Source: Streptomyces humidus
GTDB taxonomy: Bacteria; Actinomycetota; Actinomycetes; Streptomycetales; Streptomycetaceae
Assembly: GCF_014649655.1 (NCBI RefSeq)
Contig: NZ_BMTL01000003.1
Location: forward strand, 248,001-312,000
DNA: 64,000 nucleotides
Direction of reading: 5' to 3'
Shown: piece after piece, positions 42,121 through 51,637 of the stretch
Numbering within the stretch: position 1 is the stretch's first letter
How the letters are laid out: each line of letters begins with the position of its first letter
Notes under the pieces: generated by a model
Told to the model about the DNA's origin: nothing
Database searches by the model: none
What the model saw: the letters and a program-made list of their open reading frames with translations, nothing else
Translations under genes and position numbers: made by a program

Positions 42121-42929
42121 GACTTCTTGGCCTTTGCGGTCCGAGCGGCGACCCAGACGGCGACCGCGATCAGGGCCCCGAGACCGAAGATCCAGGAGAA
42201 CAGGCCCTCACTGACCGGCCCGAGGCCGCCCAGCTCCAGACCACCGGGGTTGTCGGTCTCGCTGCTGTTGACCGCGTGCAGGTACGCGATGATGTCCTTC
42301 TTGTTCTGCTCCGACAGGGTGGTGTCGGGGAAGGAGGGCATGTTCTGCGGGCCGGTCTGCATGGCCTCGTAGAGGTGCTTCGGGTCCACGTCCTCCAGGG
42401 TGGGAGCGAACTTGCCCTTGGTGAGGGCGCCGCCCTTGCCGGTGAAGTTGTGGCACTGCGCGCAGTTGGTGCGGAACAGGTCGCCGCCCTTGGCAATGTC
42501 CGCGCCCTCCGGGCCGTACTCGGCCTTGGTGGGGACGGCCGGTCCGGCGCCGAGGGAGGAGATGTACGCGGCGAGCTGGTCGATCTCGGCCTGCGTGTAG
42601 ATGTTCTTCTTCTTCACCACCTGCGGGCCCTGGGAGGTCGCCGCCGGCATGCGGCCGGTGCCGACCTGGAAGTCGACGGCCGCGGCGCCCACGCCGACCA
42701 GGCTCGGACCGTCGGAGGTTCCCTGACCGCCGGTGCCGTGGCAGCTGGCGCAGCCGACGGCGTAGAGCTTCTTGCCCTCGTCGATGGTGAGGGACTGGGC
42801 GCTGTCGTCTGCCTGCGCCTTGCTCGCGGGCGCGAACGCGGCGTACAGCCCCCCTGTGCATGCCAGCGCGAGGAGTAGGACGACGAGCGCCGCCAGCGGA
42901 TGGCGTCGTCGTGCGGAGAGCTTTTTCAC
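42117..42929 (-). CDS. qcrC: Dihaem cytochrome c subunit of the bc1 complex
   Basis: A 270-residue protein with an N-terminal signal anchor, two class I cytochrome c domains (CASCH near residue 60, CAQCH near 157) and a C-terminal membrane helix. In actinobacteria it replaces soluble cytochrome c and hands electrons straight to the aa3 oxidase. It starts with GTG at 42929; its stop overlaps qcrA. Sixty-three bases separate it from ctaE. Confidence 0.97.
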   Translation of the reverse strand: MKKLSARRRHPLAALVVLLLALACTGGLYAAFAPASKAQADDSAQSLTIDEGKKLYAVGCASCHGTGGQGTSDGPSLVGVGAAAVDFQVGTGRMPAATSQGPQVVKKKNIYTQAEIDQLAAYISSLGAGPAVPTKAEYGPEGADIAKGGDLFRTNCAQCHNFTGKGGALTKGKFAPTLEDVDPKHLYEAMQTGPQNMPSFPDTTLSEQNKKDIIAYLHAVNSSETDNPGGLELGGLGPVSEGLFSWIFGLGALIAVAVWVAARTAKAKKS

Positions 42930-42992
42930 GGATTACCCCGGTGTCAGGATCTTCTGCGTCGATGCTTGTGGAAGTGCGGGAGCGGGCCCCGG

Positions 42993-43613
42993 CTACTTGA
43001 TCAGGTAGATCGTGGCGAAGAGGCCGATCCAGACGACATCGACGAAGTGCCAGTAGTAGGACACGACGATGGCCGCGGTCGCCTGTTCGTGGGTGAACCT
43101 CTTGGCCGCGTAGGTGCGCCCGAGGACGAACAGGAAGGCGATGAGGCCGCCCGTCACGTGCAGGCCGTGGAAGCCGGTGGTCAGGTAGAACACCGAGCCG
43201 TACGGGTCGGAGGAGAGCGAGAGCCCGTCCTTCTTCACCAGCTCCGTGTACTCGTAGATCTGACCGCCGATGAAGATCGCACCCATGATGAAGGTGACGA
43301 TGAACCACATCCGCAGCTTCTTCACGTCACCGCGCTCGGCGGCGAAGACGCCGAGCTGGCAGGTGAGGGAGGAGAGCACCAGGATCGTGGTGTTGGTGGC
43401 CGAGAACGGAAGGTTCAGGGCCTCGGCCATTGCCTTCCAGTGATCAGGACCCGTCACCGATCGCAGGGTGAAGTACATCGCGAAGAGGGCCGCGAAGAAC
43501 ATCAGCTCGGAACTCAGCCAGATGATGGTTCCGACGCTGGTGAGGTTCGGTCGATTGACCGACGGGTGCGCGTGCCCGGTGTCTACTGTCGTTGCTGTCG
43601 CCACGACCGACAT
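42993..43613 (-). CDS. ctaE: Cytochrome c oxidase subunit III
   Basis: A 206-residue membrane subunit with five helices. Motifs are [31 protein letters not shown] with the conserved Glu/His set, and [15 protein letters not shown] at the C-terminus. It heads the operon followed by qcrCAB, as in mycobacteria (Rv2193-2196). The ATG at 43613 sits inside a perfect inverted repeat that could hide it in the mRNA. Shine-Dalgarno AGGGA lies about 11 nt upstream. Confidence 0.96.
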   Translation of the reverse strand: MSVVATATTVDTGHAHPSVNRPNLTSVGTIIWLSSELMFFAALFAMYFTLRSVTGPDHWKAMAEALNLPFSATNTTILVLSSLTCQLGVFAAERGDVKKLRMWFIVTFIMGAIFIGGQIYEYTELVKKDGLSLSSDPYGSVFYLTTGFHGLHVTGGLIAFLFVLGRTYAAKRFTHEQATAAIVVSYYWHFVDVVWIGLFATIYLIK

Positions 43614-43623
43614 TATGTCGGTC
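43605..43623 (-). promoter_or_regulatory. Perfect 8-bp inverted repeat enclosing the ctaE start codon
   Basis: GACCGACA-TTA-TGTCGGTC spans 43605-43623. The ATG (43613-43611) occupies part of one arm and the 3-nt centre. As RNA it would fold into an 8-bp stem that buries the start codon but leaves AGGGA exposed; as DNA it could be an operator. Confidence 0.6.
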
Positions 43624-43791
43624 CCTTATCCCGCCCTCACTCCGGGGGGTGCCGTTCGGAGTGTCCGTACCGTGTGTACTGCCCGGATGGCCCATCGAAG
43701 CCGTGTTCCAAGCGGTGTTGAGGGGGTGGGCGAGGGAGTAGCATCCGCGGCATCGGTTCTGTCCGTACGACACTGATGTCACGGAGGAAGC

Positions 43792-44196
43792 ATGCAGGCG
43801 ACCGCCACCGTGCTGGTCTACAGCGACGACTCCAACACGCGGGAGCAGGTACGGCTCGCGACCGGCCGCAGGCCCGCCCCGGACGTTCCCGTGGTGGAGT
43901 TCCTGGAGTGCGCGACGCCTGCGGCGGTGCAGCGGGAGCTGGACCGGGGCGGCATCGACGTCGTCGTCCTGGACGGGGAGGCCGCGCCCATGGGGGGCAT
44001 GGGGCTGTGCCGTCAGCTCAAGGACGAGGTGTTCCGGTGCCCGCCGGTGCTGCTGCTCATCGGACGGCCCCAGGACGCGTGGCTCGCCACCTGGAGCCGG
44101 GCTGACGCGGCTGTGACGCTGCCTGTGGAGCCCGTGGAGTTCGCGGGGGCCCTGGCGTCCCTGTTGCGGACGAAGAGGCTCCAGCAGAGCGCGTAG
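43792..44196 (+). CDS. Atypical receiver-domain protein without output domain
   Basis: A 134-residue protein with a CheY-like fold: VLVYSDDSN (acidic pair 12-13), Asp61 in VVVLDGEAAPMGGMGL at the phospho-acceptor place, and a fifth strand LPVEPVEFAGAL where receivers normally have Lys-Pro. The conserved Lys is missing (Val instead), so phosphorylation may be altered or absent. No DNA-binding domain. GGAGGAAGC precedes the ATG at 43792. It is divergent from ctaE, so a respiratory link is possible but unproven. Confidence 0.75.
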   Translation: MQATATVLVYSDDSNTREQVRLATGRRPAPDVPVVEFLECATPAAVQRELDRGGIDVVVLDGEAAPMGGMGLCRQLKDEVFRCPPVLLLIGRPQDAWLATWSRADAAVTLPVEPVEFAGALASLLRTKRLQQSA

Positions 44197-44224
44197 CGCC
44201 TGCCGGGGGGCGGGGTGCGGCGGT

Positions 44225-44246
44225 GCCGCGGACACGGGTCCGCGGC
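44225..44246. terminator. Convergent terminator between receiver and L,D-transpeptidase genes
   Basis: GCCGCGGAC (44225-44233) pairs with GTCCGCGGC (44238-44246) around a 4-nt loop, 29 bp past the receiver gene stop and 93 bp past the transpeptidase stop on the other strand. No T-run. Confidence 0.6.
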
Positions 44247-44338
44247 GGTCTGCCGTGCCCGCCCGCGGAGCCGTGCCGGTCACGGCCCCGCACCTCCGAC
44301 GGCCCCGCACTCCCGACGGCGCCTGCGCGTGACCGCGC

Positions 44339-45592
44339 TTACACGGCTGCCGGGCTCAGTCGTGCCGTCTGCCGGTTCGTCTCCTGCTTGCCGCCGGTCA
44401 GCGCGCTGCCCGTCGTCCACTTCGTCCAGTCCACGTTCCAGTCTCCGAAGCCGTTGCCGAACGTCTCCATCGTGTTGCCGTTGCTGTTGACGACCTGGAC
44501 GACGTCGCCCGGGCGGATGTTGTCGAAGAACCACTCCGCGTTGGACGTGCTCATGCCCGTGCAGCCGTGGCTGACGTTCTCGTAGCCCTGGGAGCCCACC
44601 GACCAGGGGGCGGCGTGGACGTACTCGCCGCTCCAGGTGACGCGTGTGGCGTAGTAGACGGGCAGGTCGTAGGAGTCCGAGGAGCCCTCCGCGATGCCCA
44701 CGGTGGTCCCGCGCATCCGCACGAAGTACTCCTTGCCCAGGACGACCTTGACGCCGTTGCGGGTCTCGAAGCCGGGCTTCCCGGTGGTGACGGGGATCTG
44801 CTTGATCTCCTCGTTGTTCTTGAAGACCGTCAGGGAGTGCGACGCGGCGTCCGTCACGGCGATGACCCGGTCGCCGATGGTGAGCTTGAGCTCCTTGGCC
44901 GGGCCTCCCCACAGCCGGTCGCTGATCTTGATGCCGTCCAGGTTGCTGCGCACGCGGACGGTGGCGTGGGCGGGCCAGTAGTCCTTGGGGCGGTAGTGGA
45001 GTTCCTTGTCGTCCACCCAGTGCCAGCCGCCCTCCACGGACGGTGAGGAGGTGACCTTGAGGCCGCGCTCGACGACGGCCCGCTGGGCAGGGTCCTTGAC
45101 GGGCTGGTCCAGTTTGGCGGTGACGGGCTGGCCGACGCCGTACTCGCCGGCGTCGGGGCCGAACTCGACCGCCAGCCGCTTCTTGGTGGTGGGCTTGCCG
45201 GTGTCGAAGGCGAGGACGCGGCGGCCGGGCGCGCCGTCGTCGTCCTCGGTGCTCACGCGGACGGTGTAGTGGGCGCCTGCGGCCAGCGGCTCGGTGCTGT
45301 GCCAGCGACTGCCGTCGGCGGCGAGTTCGCCCGCGAGGTAGCGGCCCGTGCCGTCCATGGCGGTGACGTCCGTGATGCGGTCGCCGTCCTCCGCGGTGAC
45401 CTGCAGGGGCTTGTCCGGGTCGGCCTTGCGGCCGTCGCCGTCGGGGGCGTTGAAGGAGATCTGGTCCGTCGCGTCGTAGGGGCGTGCGGAGAGCGGATCG
45501 TCGTCCGAGCTGCAGGCGCTTGCGACCGCGCCCAGGGCGATCACCAGCAGGGTGCAGCCGACGACGGTGCGAGGGCGGGGTTCGTGGCTCAT
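44339..45592 (-). CDS. L,D-transpeptidase lipoprotein (LdtMt2-like)
   Basis: A 417-residue lipoprotein (lipobox VASACS, Cys27). Two immunoglobulin-like domains (about 40-250) precede a YkuD catalytic domain with HAAPWSVGSQGYENVSHGC split over the active site, SHGCTGM carrying the nucleophilic Cys. It makes 3-3 cross-links in peptidoglycan outside the membrane. A short C-terminal extension rich in Trp and Thr follows, as in mycobacterial LdtMt2. It lies between the two halves of the respiratory gene block on the same strand. Confidence 0.93.
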   Translation of the reverse strand: MSHEPRPRTVVGCTLLVIALGAVASACSSDDDPLSARPYDATDQISFNAPDGDGRKADPDKPLQVTAEDGDRITDVTAMDGTGRYLAGELAADGSRWHSTEPLAAGAHYTVRVSTEDDDGAPGRRVLAFDTGKPTTKKRLAVEFGPDAGEYGVGQPVTAKLDQPVKDPAQRAVVERGLKVTSSPSVEGGWHWVDDKELHYRPKDYWPAHATVRVRSNLDGIKISDRLWGGPAKELKLTIGDRVIAVTDAASHSLTVFKNNEEIKQIPVTTGKPGFETRNGVKVVLGKEYFVRMRGTTVGIAEGSSDSYDLPVYYATRVTWSGEYVHAAPWSVGSQGYENVSHGCTGMSTSNAEWFFDNIRPGDVVQVVNSNGNTMETFGNGFGDWNVDWTKWTTGSALTGGKQETNRQTARLSPAAV

Positions 45593-45670
45593 GGCTTCAC
45601 GCTAGGGAGCGGGGTCGGCCGCGGCGCGCTGGGTGACACGGACGGAGGACGCCCGGTACGGCAAAAGCGT

Positions 45671-45704
45671 GAGCCCGGACCCTCCTGACGGAGTGTCCGG
45701 GCTC
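45671..45704 (-). terminator. Terminator of the ctaC-ctaD-ctaF operon
   Basis: GAGCCCGGAC (45671-45680) pairs with GTCCGGGCTC (45695-45704), 19 bp past the ctaF stop. On the minus strand the stem is followed within 4 nt by TTTT. Confidence 0.85.
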
Positions 45705-45723
45705 TCGCCGCGTGTCACGCGTG

Positions 45724-46122
45724 CTACTGGGTGCGGTTCTCACCGCGGTAGTACTCGAAGACCCAGCCCCACAGGCCGATCACGATCAGCGGGGCGGAGA
45801 AGTAGAGCAGCCACCAGCCGACCGCGACACCGAGGAAGGCCATGGCGCCGCCGATGGCGAGCGACAGCGGCTGCCAGCTGTGCGGGCTGAAGAAGCCCAC
45901 CTCGCCGGCGTCGTCCGCGACGTCCGCCTCCTTGTTGTCCTGCGCGCCCGCGTCGACCCGCCGGGCGGTGAAGCCCAGGTAGAAGCCGATCATGATGGCA
46001 AGGGCGAAGGACAGGAAGAGGGCCGTGGTACCGGCCGGCTCCTTCGACCACACGCCGTAGACGATCGCCATGACGAGCAGGAAGACGCTCAGCCAGACGA
46101 ACATCTTGCCCTGGATCTTCAC
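45724..46122 (-). CDS. ctaF: Cytochrome c oxidase subunit IV (actinobacterial CtaF)
   Basis: A 132-residue membrane protein with four helices ([38 protein letters not shown]; two more near 85-125) and a hydrophilic loop. It is the actinobacteria-specific subunit IV always found after ctaC-ctaD. The GTG start overlaps the ctaD stop by 4 nt, so CtaC, D and F are made together. Confidence 0.94.
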   Translation of the reverse strand: MKIQGKMFVWLSVFLLVMAIVYGVWSKEPAGTTALFLSFALAIMIGFYLGFTARRVDAGAQDNKEADVADDAGEVGFFSPHSWQPLSLAIGGAMAFLGVAVGWWLLYFSAPLIVIGLWGWVFEYYRGENRTQ

Positions 46123-47855
46123 TTGCCGGCCTCCTTGCTGCCCGCGACGGCGCTGACGCCGTGGCCGCTGTGCTCCAGCTGCTCGAGCGCGGCGATCTCC
46201 GGGTGGTGCAGGTCGAACGCCGGGGATTCACTGCGGATCCGCGGCAGGGTGAGGAAGTTGTGGCGCGGCGGCGGGCAGGAGGTGGCCCACTCCAGGGAGC
46301 GGCCGTAGCCCCACGGGTCGTCGACGCCGACCGGCTTGCCGTACTTGGCGGTCTTCCACACGTTGTAGAAGAACGGCAGGACGGACAGACCGAGGACGAA
46401 CGAGCTGATCGTCGAGATCGTGTTCAGGGCGGTGAACCCGTCCGCGGCCAGGTAGTCCGCGTAACGGCGCGGCATGCCCTCGGCGCCCAGCCAGTGCTGG
46501 ACCAGGAAGGTGCCGTGGAAGCCGATGAACAGCGTCCAGAAGGTGATCTTGCCGAGGCGCTCGTCGAGCATCTTGCCGGTCATCTTCGGCCACCAGAAGT
46601 GGAAGCCGGAGAACATCGCGAAGACGACGGTGCCGAAGACGACGTAGTGGAAGTGCGCCACCACGAAGTACGAGTCCGACACATGGAAGTCCATCGGCGG
46701 CGAGGCCAGGATGACGCCGGTCAGACCGCCGAAGGTGAAGGTGACGAGGAAGCCGGTCGCCCACAGCATCGGCGTCTCGAAGGACAGGGAGCCCTTCCAC
46801 ATCGTGCCGATCCAGTTGAAGAACTTCACGCCGGTCGGAACGGCGATGAGGAACGTCATGAAGGAGAAGAACGGCAGCAGCACGCCTCCGGTGACGTACA
46901 TGTGGTGCGCCCACACCGTCACGGACAGACCCGCGATCGAGATCGTCGCCGCGATCAGTCCCATGTAGCCGAACATCGGCTTGCGGGAGAAGACCGGGAT
47001 GACTTCGGAGATGATGCCGAAGAACGGCAGGGCGATGATGTACACCTCTGGATGGCCGAAGAACCAGAAGAGGTGCTGCCAGAGCAACGCCCCTCCGTTC
47101 GCGGCATCGAAGACATGCGCCCCGAACTTCCGATCCGCCTCCAGCGCGAACAGCGCGGCGGCGAGGACGGGGAAGGCCAGCAGGACCAGGACGGCCGTCA
47201 GCAGCACGTTCCACACGAAGATCGGCATGCGGAACATCGTCATGCCCGGAGCGCGCATGCAGATGATCGTGGTGATGAAGTTGACCGCGCCGAGGATGGT
47301 GCCGAAGCCGGAGAAGGCCAGACCCATGATCCACAGGTCGGCGCCGATGCCCGGGGAGCGGACCGCGTCCGAGAGCGGGCTGTAGGCGAACCAGCCGAAG
47401 TCGGCGGCGCCCTGCGGGGTGAGGAAGCCGCCCACCGCGATGGTCGAGCCGAACAGGTAGAGCCAGTAGGCGAACATGTTCAGCCGCGGGAACGCCACAT
47501 CGGGCGCGCCGATCTGCAGCGGCATGATCCAGTTCGTGAAACCGGCGAACAGCGGCGTCGCGAACATCAGCAGCATGATCGTGCCGTGCATCGTGAACGC
47601 CTGGTTGAACTGCTCGTTCGACATGATCTGCAGGCCCGGACGGGCCAGCTCGGCGCGCATGAGGAGCGCCATGACTCCGCCGACGCAGAAGAACGCGAAC
47701 GACGTGACCAGGTACAACGTACCGATGGTCTTGTGGTCGGTGGTCGTCAGCCACTTCACCACGACGTTGCCGGGCTGCTTGCGCCTGACCGGCAGCTCGT
47801 TCTCGTACGAGTCCTCAGCTGCGGAGGCACCCTGGGGTTCGTTGAGGATGCTCAC
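46119..47855 (-). CDS. ctaD: Cytochrome c oxidase subunit I
   Basis: A 578-residue haem-copper oxidase core. Twelve helices hold the haem a and a3 and CuB ligands: [11 protein letters not shown], the cross-linked [20 protein letters not shown], and [11 protein letters not shown]. The K-channel region [18 protein letters not shown] is present. The GTG at 47855 overlaps the ctaC stop. A hydrophilic C-terminal tail rich in His, Glu and Ala follows the last helix. Confidence 0.98.
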   Translation of the reverse strand: MSILNEPQGASAAEDSYENELPVRRKQPGNVVVKWLTTTDHKTIGTLYLVTSFAFFCVGGVMALLMRAELARPGLQIMSNEQFNQAFTMHGTIMLLMFATPLFAGFTNWIMPLQIGAPDVAFPRLNMFAYWLYLFGSTIAVGGFLTPQGAADFGWFAYSPLSDAVRSPGIGADLWIMGLAFSGFGTILGAVNFITTIICMRAPGMTMFRMPIFVWNVLLTAVLVLLAFPVLAAALFALEADRKFGAHVFDAANGGALLWQHLFWFFGHPEVYIIALPFFGIISEVIPVFSRKPMFGYMGLIAATISIAGLSVTVWAHHMYVTGGVLLPFFSFMTFLIAVPTGVKFFNWIGTMWKGSLSFETPMLWATGFLVTFTFGGLTGVILASPPMDFHVSDSYFVVAHFHYVVFGTVVFAMFSGFHFWWPKMTGKMLDERLGKITFWTLFIGFHGTFLVQHWLGAEGMPRRYADYLAADGFTALNTISTISSFVLGLSVLPFFYNVWKTAKYGKPVGVDDPWGYGRSLEWATSCPPPRHNFLTLPRIRSESPAFDLHHPEIAALEQLEHSGHGVSAVAGSKEAGK

Positions 47856-48811
47856 AGGACGTTCGACTCCCGGTTCTTCTCGGGGCTCGTTTGCTCGATG
47901 CCGGCCGGAACGTAACCGGTCTGCCCGTTCTTCGCGAGGTCCTTCAGGTGCTGCTGGTAGCGCTCCGGAGAGACGACCTTCACGTTGAAGAGCATCCGGG
48001 AGTGGTCCACGCCGCAGAGCTCGGCGCACTTGCCCATGAAGGTGCCCTCGCGGTTGGGGGTCACCTGGAAGGAGTTGGTGTGGCCCGGGATGACGTCCTG
48101 CTTCATCAGGAACGGCACCACCCAGAAGGAGTGGATGACGTCACGCGAAGTGAGGACGAAGCGGACCGTCTTGCCCTTGGGGAGCCAGAGGGTCGGACCC
48201 GGGTTGTTCGTCTGCGGGTTCCGCTCACCGGGGGTGCCGCAGGTGTAGACGCCGCCCGCGTCGGACGGGAAGTCCTTCTTGAACCGGTTCGGGATCGCGG
48301 CCAGGTTCGCGTCGGTCTTCGCGTCCCCGTCGGAGCCGTCGACCTTCTCGATGTAGTTGAAGCACCAGCTCCACTGGAAGCCGACCACGTTGACCGTGAC
48401 GTCGGGCTTCTTGTCGAGGCTCAGCAGCTTCGACTCGTCGCGGGCGGTGAAGTAGAACAGCACCGAGACGATGATGATCGGCACGACCGTGTACAGCGCC
48501 TCGATGGGCATGTTGTACCGGGTCTGCGGAGGGATTTCGACCTTTGTGCGGCTGCGCCGGTGGAAGAAAGCACTCCACAGGATCAGGCCCCACACCAGCA
48601 CGCCGGTGGCCAGCGCGGCGGCCCACGATCCCTGCCACAGGGAGAGGATCCGCGGAGCCTCTTCTGTGACCGGGGTGGGCATGCCAAGGCGGGGGAAGTC
48701 CTTGTATGTGCAACCGGTGGCGGTCGCCAGGACCAGGCCCGCGGTCATTGCCTGCAGCAGCTTCCGCCGCATCGGGCGCCGCGGCGAGCGGTCGGAGCCG
48801 TTGGGACTCAC
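47852..48811 (-). CDS. ctaC: Cytochrome c oxidase subunit II
   Basis: A 319-residue lipoprotein-type subunit (lipobox TATGC, Cys34) with two membrane helices and a periplasmic-side CuA domain whose ligands lie in [12 protein letters not shown] with an earlier His in VIHSFWV. The GTG at 48811 is chosen because GGAAGG precedes it at 8 nt; a longer frame reaching 48919 has no RBS. It accepts electrons from the dihaem cytochrome c of the bc1 complex. First gene of ctaC-ctaD-ctaF. Confidence 0.96.
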   Translation of the reverse strand: MSPNGSDRSPRRPMRRKLLQAMTAGLVLATATGCTYKDFPRLGMPTPVTEEAPRILSLWQGSWAAALATGVLVWGLILWSAFFHRRSRTKVEIPPQTRYNMPIEALYTVVPIIIVSVLFYFTARDESKLLSLDKKPDVTVNVVGFQWSWCFNYIEKVDGSDGDAKTDANLAAIPNRFKKDFPSDAGGVYTCGTPGERNPQTNNPGPTLWLPKGKTVRFVLTSRDVIHSFWVVPFLMKQDVIPGHTNSFQVTPNREGTFMGKCAELCGVDHSRMLFNVKVVSPERYQQHLKDLAKNGQTGYVPAGIEQTSPEKNRESNVL

Positions 48812-49132
48812 GTAGCGCCTTCCCGAGAGTCTCGCCCGCGCGGTTGGCTGCGGCCTGCCTTCTCGCTGGTCGGTCGCCGCCCTGCGTCGGGCAGGGGTTT
48901 GGATGTTTATGCGGACCAAACCCTAGCCGACGCCCTTCGGGGGGTCGCGGGGAGGGTGGCATACGCGCCGCGGGTCACCCCGAAGGGGTGGGCGGAGCGC
49001 CCGCCGTCGCCTAATAGCTCGTCAATGCGGCTTGTGCGACCGCCGCCGGGTCGCGCGGCGGCCGCGCGACGGAACCGCGGATCGAAGCCGCCCGCGCCTC
49101 TGTCCGGCCGCCGTACGTTCTACGGTTGCCGT
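48812..49132. other. Divergent intergenic region ctaC / desulfurase (321 bp)
   Basis: No gene was found here. On the minus strand TAGGGT at about 48929-48924 may be the ctaC -10, giving a leader of about 110 nt. CACCCC-GAA-GGGGTG (48976-48990) is a perfect small hairpin upstream of it. On the plus strand TACGGT (49121-49126) is a -10 for a leaderless start at 49133. Confidence 0.5.
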
Positions 49133-50524
49133 GTGTCCTACTTCGACGCCGCATCCGCCGCTCCCCTGCATCCCGTCGCCCGTCAGGCCCTGTTGGCCTC
49201 GCTCGACGAGGGGTGGGCAGACCCTTCACGGCTGTACAGAGAGGGGCGGCGGGCGCGGATGCTGCTGGACGCGGCGCGTGAGGCGACCGCCGAGGCGGTG
49301 GGCTGCCGGCCGGACGAACTGACCTTCACCTCGTCCGGAACCCGTGCGGTGCACACCGGGATCGCGGGCGCGTCGGCCGGACGGCGACGGATCGGACGTC
49401 ACCTGATCGTGTCAGCCGTCGAACACTCCTCGGTGCTGCATTCGGCCGAGGCGTTCGAGGCGGCGGGCGGCGCCGTGACCCGGGCGCCGGTGACCAGGAC
49501 CGGCGCGGTCTGCGTCGAGTCGTACGTCGACGCCCTGCGGTCCGACACCGCGCTGGCCTGTCTGCAGTCGGCCAACCACGAGGTGGGCACCGAGCAGCCG
49601 GTGGCGGCGGTGGCCGAGGCGTGCCGGGAGGCGGGGACGCCGCTGCTGGTGGACGCGGCCCAGTCGCTGGCGTGGGGGGCGGTGGAGGGGCCCTGGTCCC
49701 TGCTGACGGGCAGCGCTCACAAATGGGGCGGGCCGTCGGGGGTGGGGCTGCTCGCGGTGCGCAAGGGCGTGCGGTTCGCGCCTCAGGGGCCGGTGGACGA
49801 ACGGGAGTCGGGGCGGGCGGCCGGGTTCGAGAACCTTCCGGCGATCGTGGCCGCGGCGGCCTCGCTGCGGGCGGTGCGGGCGGAGGCTGCGGCCGAGGCG
49901 GCGCGGCTGCGGGACCTGACGGCACGGATCCGGGCGCGGGTGGCGGACGTCGTCCCGGACGTGGAGGTGGTCGGGGACCCGCATCGGCGGCTGCCCGGGA
50001 TCGTCACGTTCTCCTGTCTGTACGTCGACGGGGAGGCTCTGCTGCACGAGCTGGACCGGGCGGGCTTCTCCGTCTCGTCCGGGTCGTCCTGCACCAGCAG
50101 CACGCTGACGCCCAGCCATGTGCTCAGGGCGATGGGCGTGCTGAGTGAGGGGAACGTGCGGGTTTCGCTGCCGTGGGGAGCCGCCGAGGAGGATGTGGAG
50201 AGGTTCCTCGCCGTGCTGCCGGAGGCGGTGGCGGGGGTGCGGGACAAGCTCGGGGCGCCCGGGTCCCCGGCCACGCCGACGGCGGCGGACGCACGGGGCA
50301 CGGGGCTCGTCGTGGACGCGCTGGGCAGGCGGTGCCCGATTCCCGTCATCGAGCTGGCGAAGGTCATCGGAGACGTGCCGGTCGGCGGCACGGTGCGGGT
50401 GCTGTCCGACGACGAGGCGGCCCGGCTCGACATCCCCGCGTGGTGCGAGATGCGGGGACAGGAGTATCTCGGCGAGGAGCCGGCGGACCGCGGCGCTGTC
50501 TACGCGGTCCGCCGGACGTCCTGA
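49133..50524 (+). CDS. Cysteine desulfurase fused to a TusA/SirA-type sulfur carrier
   Basis: A 463-residue fusion. Residues 1 to about 380 are an IscS-type desulfurase: SANHEVGTEQP, LLVDAAQSLAWG, PLP Lys197 (GSAHKWGG) and the sulfur-accepting Cys320 (SGSSCTSS). Residues about 390-463 form a TusA domain with the persulfide Cys401 in RRCPIPVIELAK. Sulfur could thus pass from Cys320 to Cys401 within one chain, for tRNA thiolation or cofactor synthesis. The GTG at 49133 begins VSYFDAASAAPLHP; TACGGT 6 nt upstream suggests a leaderless mRNA. Confidence 0.92.
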   Translation: MSYFDAASAAPLHPVARQALLASLDEGWADPSRLYREGRRARMLLDAAREATAEAVGCRPDELTFTSSGTRAVHTGIAGASAGRRRIGRHLIVSAVEHSSVLHSAEAFEAAGGAVTRAPVTRTGAVCVESYVDALRSDTALACLQSANHEVGTEQPVAAVAEACREAGTPLLVDAAQSLAWGAVEGPWSLLTGSAHKWGGPSGVGLLAVRKGVRFAPQGPVDERESGRAAGFENLPAIVAAAASLRAVRAEAAAEAARLRDLTARIRARVADVVPDVEVVGDPHRRLPGIVTFSCLYVDGEALLHELDRAGFSVSSGSSCTSSTLTPSHVLRAMGVLSEGNVRVSLPWGAAEEDVERFLAVLPEAVAGVRDKLGAPGSPATPTAADARGTGLVVDALGRRCPIPVIELAKVIGDVPVGGTVRVLSDDEAARLDIPAWCEMRGQEYLGEEPADRGAVYAVRRTS

Positions 50525-50533
50525 GTCAGGTCG

Positions 50534-51508
50534 TCAGGCCAGGTGCTTGCGGACCTCGGCGGCGGCCTCGTCGCCGTACGCGGTGGCGAAGCGGTCCATG
50601 AAGTGGGCGCGGCGCAGCTGGTACTCCTGCGTGCCGACGGTCTCGATGACGAGGGTGGCGAGCATGCAGCCGATCTGGGCGGCGCGCTCCAGGGAGACGT
50701 CCCAGGCCAGCCCGGAGAGGAAGCCGGCGCGGAAGGCGTCGCCGACGCCGGTGGGATCGGCCTTGCGCTCCTCCTGCGGGCAGCCGACCTCGATCGGTTC
50801 CTCGCCGGCGCGCTCGACACGGACGCCGCGCGCGCCGAGGGTGGTGACGCGGTGGCCGACCTTGGCGAGGATCTCGGCGTCCGACCAGCCCGTCTTGGAC
50901 TCGATGAGGCCCTTCTCGTACTCGTTGGAGAACAGGTACGTCGCGCCCTCCAGCAGTATGCGGATCTCCTCGCCGCCCATCCGGGCGATCTGCTGCGAGA
51001 AGTCGGCGGCGAAGGGGATCGAGCGGGAGCGGCACTCCTCGGTGTGGCGGAGCATCGCCTCCGGGTCGTCGGCGCCGATCAGGACCAGGTCCAGGCCGCC
51101 CACGCGGTCGGCCACGGTCTTCAGCTCGATGAGACGGGCCTCGCTCATCGCGCCGGTGTAGAAGGAGCCGATCTGGTTGTGGTCGGCGTCGGTGGTGCAC
51201 ACGAAACGGGCCGTGTGCAGGGTCTCGGAGATGCGGACGGACTCGGTGTCGACGCCGTGCCGGTCCAGCCAGGCCCGGTACTCGTCGAAGTCGGCGCCCG
51301 CGGCGCCGACCAGGATGGGCCGGGTGTCCAGCTGCCCCATGCCGAAGGCGACGTTCGCTCCCACGCCGCCCCGGCGCACGTCGAGGTTGTCGACGAGGAA
51401 GGAGAGCGAGACCGTGTGCAACTGGTCCGCGACGAGCTGGTCGGCGAAGCGGCCGGGGAACGTCATGAGGTGGTCGGTCGCGATGGAGCCGGTGACTGCG
51501 ATGCGCAC
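50534..51508 (-). CDS. PfkB-family carbohydrate kinase, adenosine-kinase-like (AdoK/CbhK)
   Basis: A 324-residue ribokinase-fold enzyme. The N-terminus MRIAVTGSIATDHLMTFPG, the GGVGANVAFGMGQL substrate block, and the catalytic DPTGVGDAFRAGFLSG with the base Asp are clear. By synteny (between the ctaC and HesB genes) and resemblance it matches M. tuberculosis Rv2202c, a bacterial adenosine kinase. It converges on the desulfurase gene, 9 bp away. Substrate is inferred. Confidence 0.88.
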   Translation of the reverse strand: MRIAVTGSIATDHLMTFPGRFADQLVADQLHTVSLSFLVDNLDVRRGGVGANVAFGMGQLDTRPILVGAAGADFDEYRAWLDRHGVDTESVRISETLHTARFVCTTDADHNQIGSFYTGAMSEARLIELKTVADRVGGLDLVLIGADDPEAMLRHTEECRSRSIPFAADFSQQIARMGGEEIRILLEGATYLFSNEYEKGLIESKTGWSDAEILAKVGHRVTTLGARGVRVERAGEEPIEVGCPQEERKADPTGVGDAFRAGFLSGLAWDVSLERAAQIGCMLATLVIETVGTQEYQLRRAHFMDRFATAYGDEAAAEVRKHLA

Positions 51509-51637
51509 GGCGTGGACTCTCCTGTGGGGAGGGGGATTGACAGTTCACGCTACCCGGTCCGTCCGCGGCACTGAAGCAGACGAAACTACCCGATAGTAGA
51601 TCTTTCTTCGCAGGCGGGGCGTGCATACGGTTCGGGT

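Noticed and set aside
47891..49132. N-terminal extension that would make the desulfurase-TusA protein 877 residues long
   Set aside because: The extra part is antisense to ctaC and not protein-like; the GTG at 49133 with its -10 is a better start.
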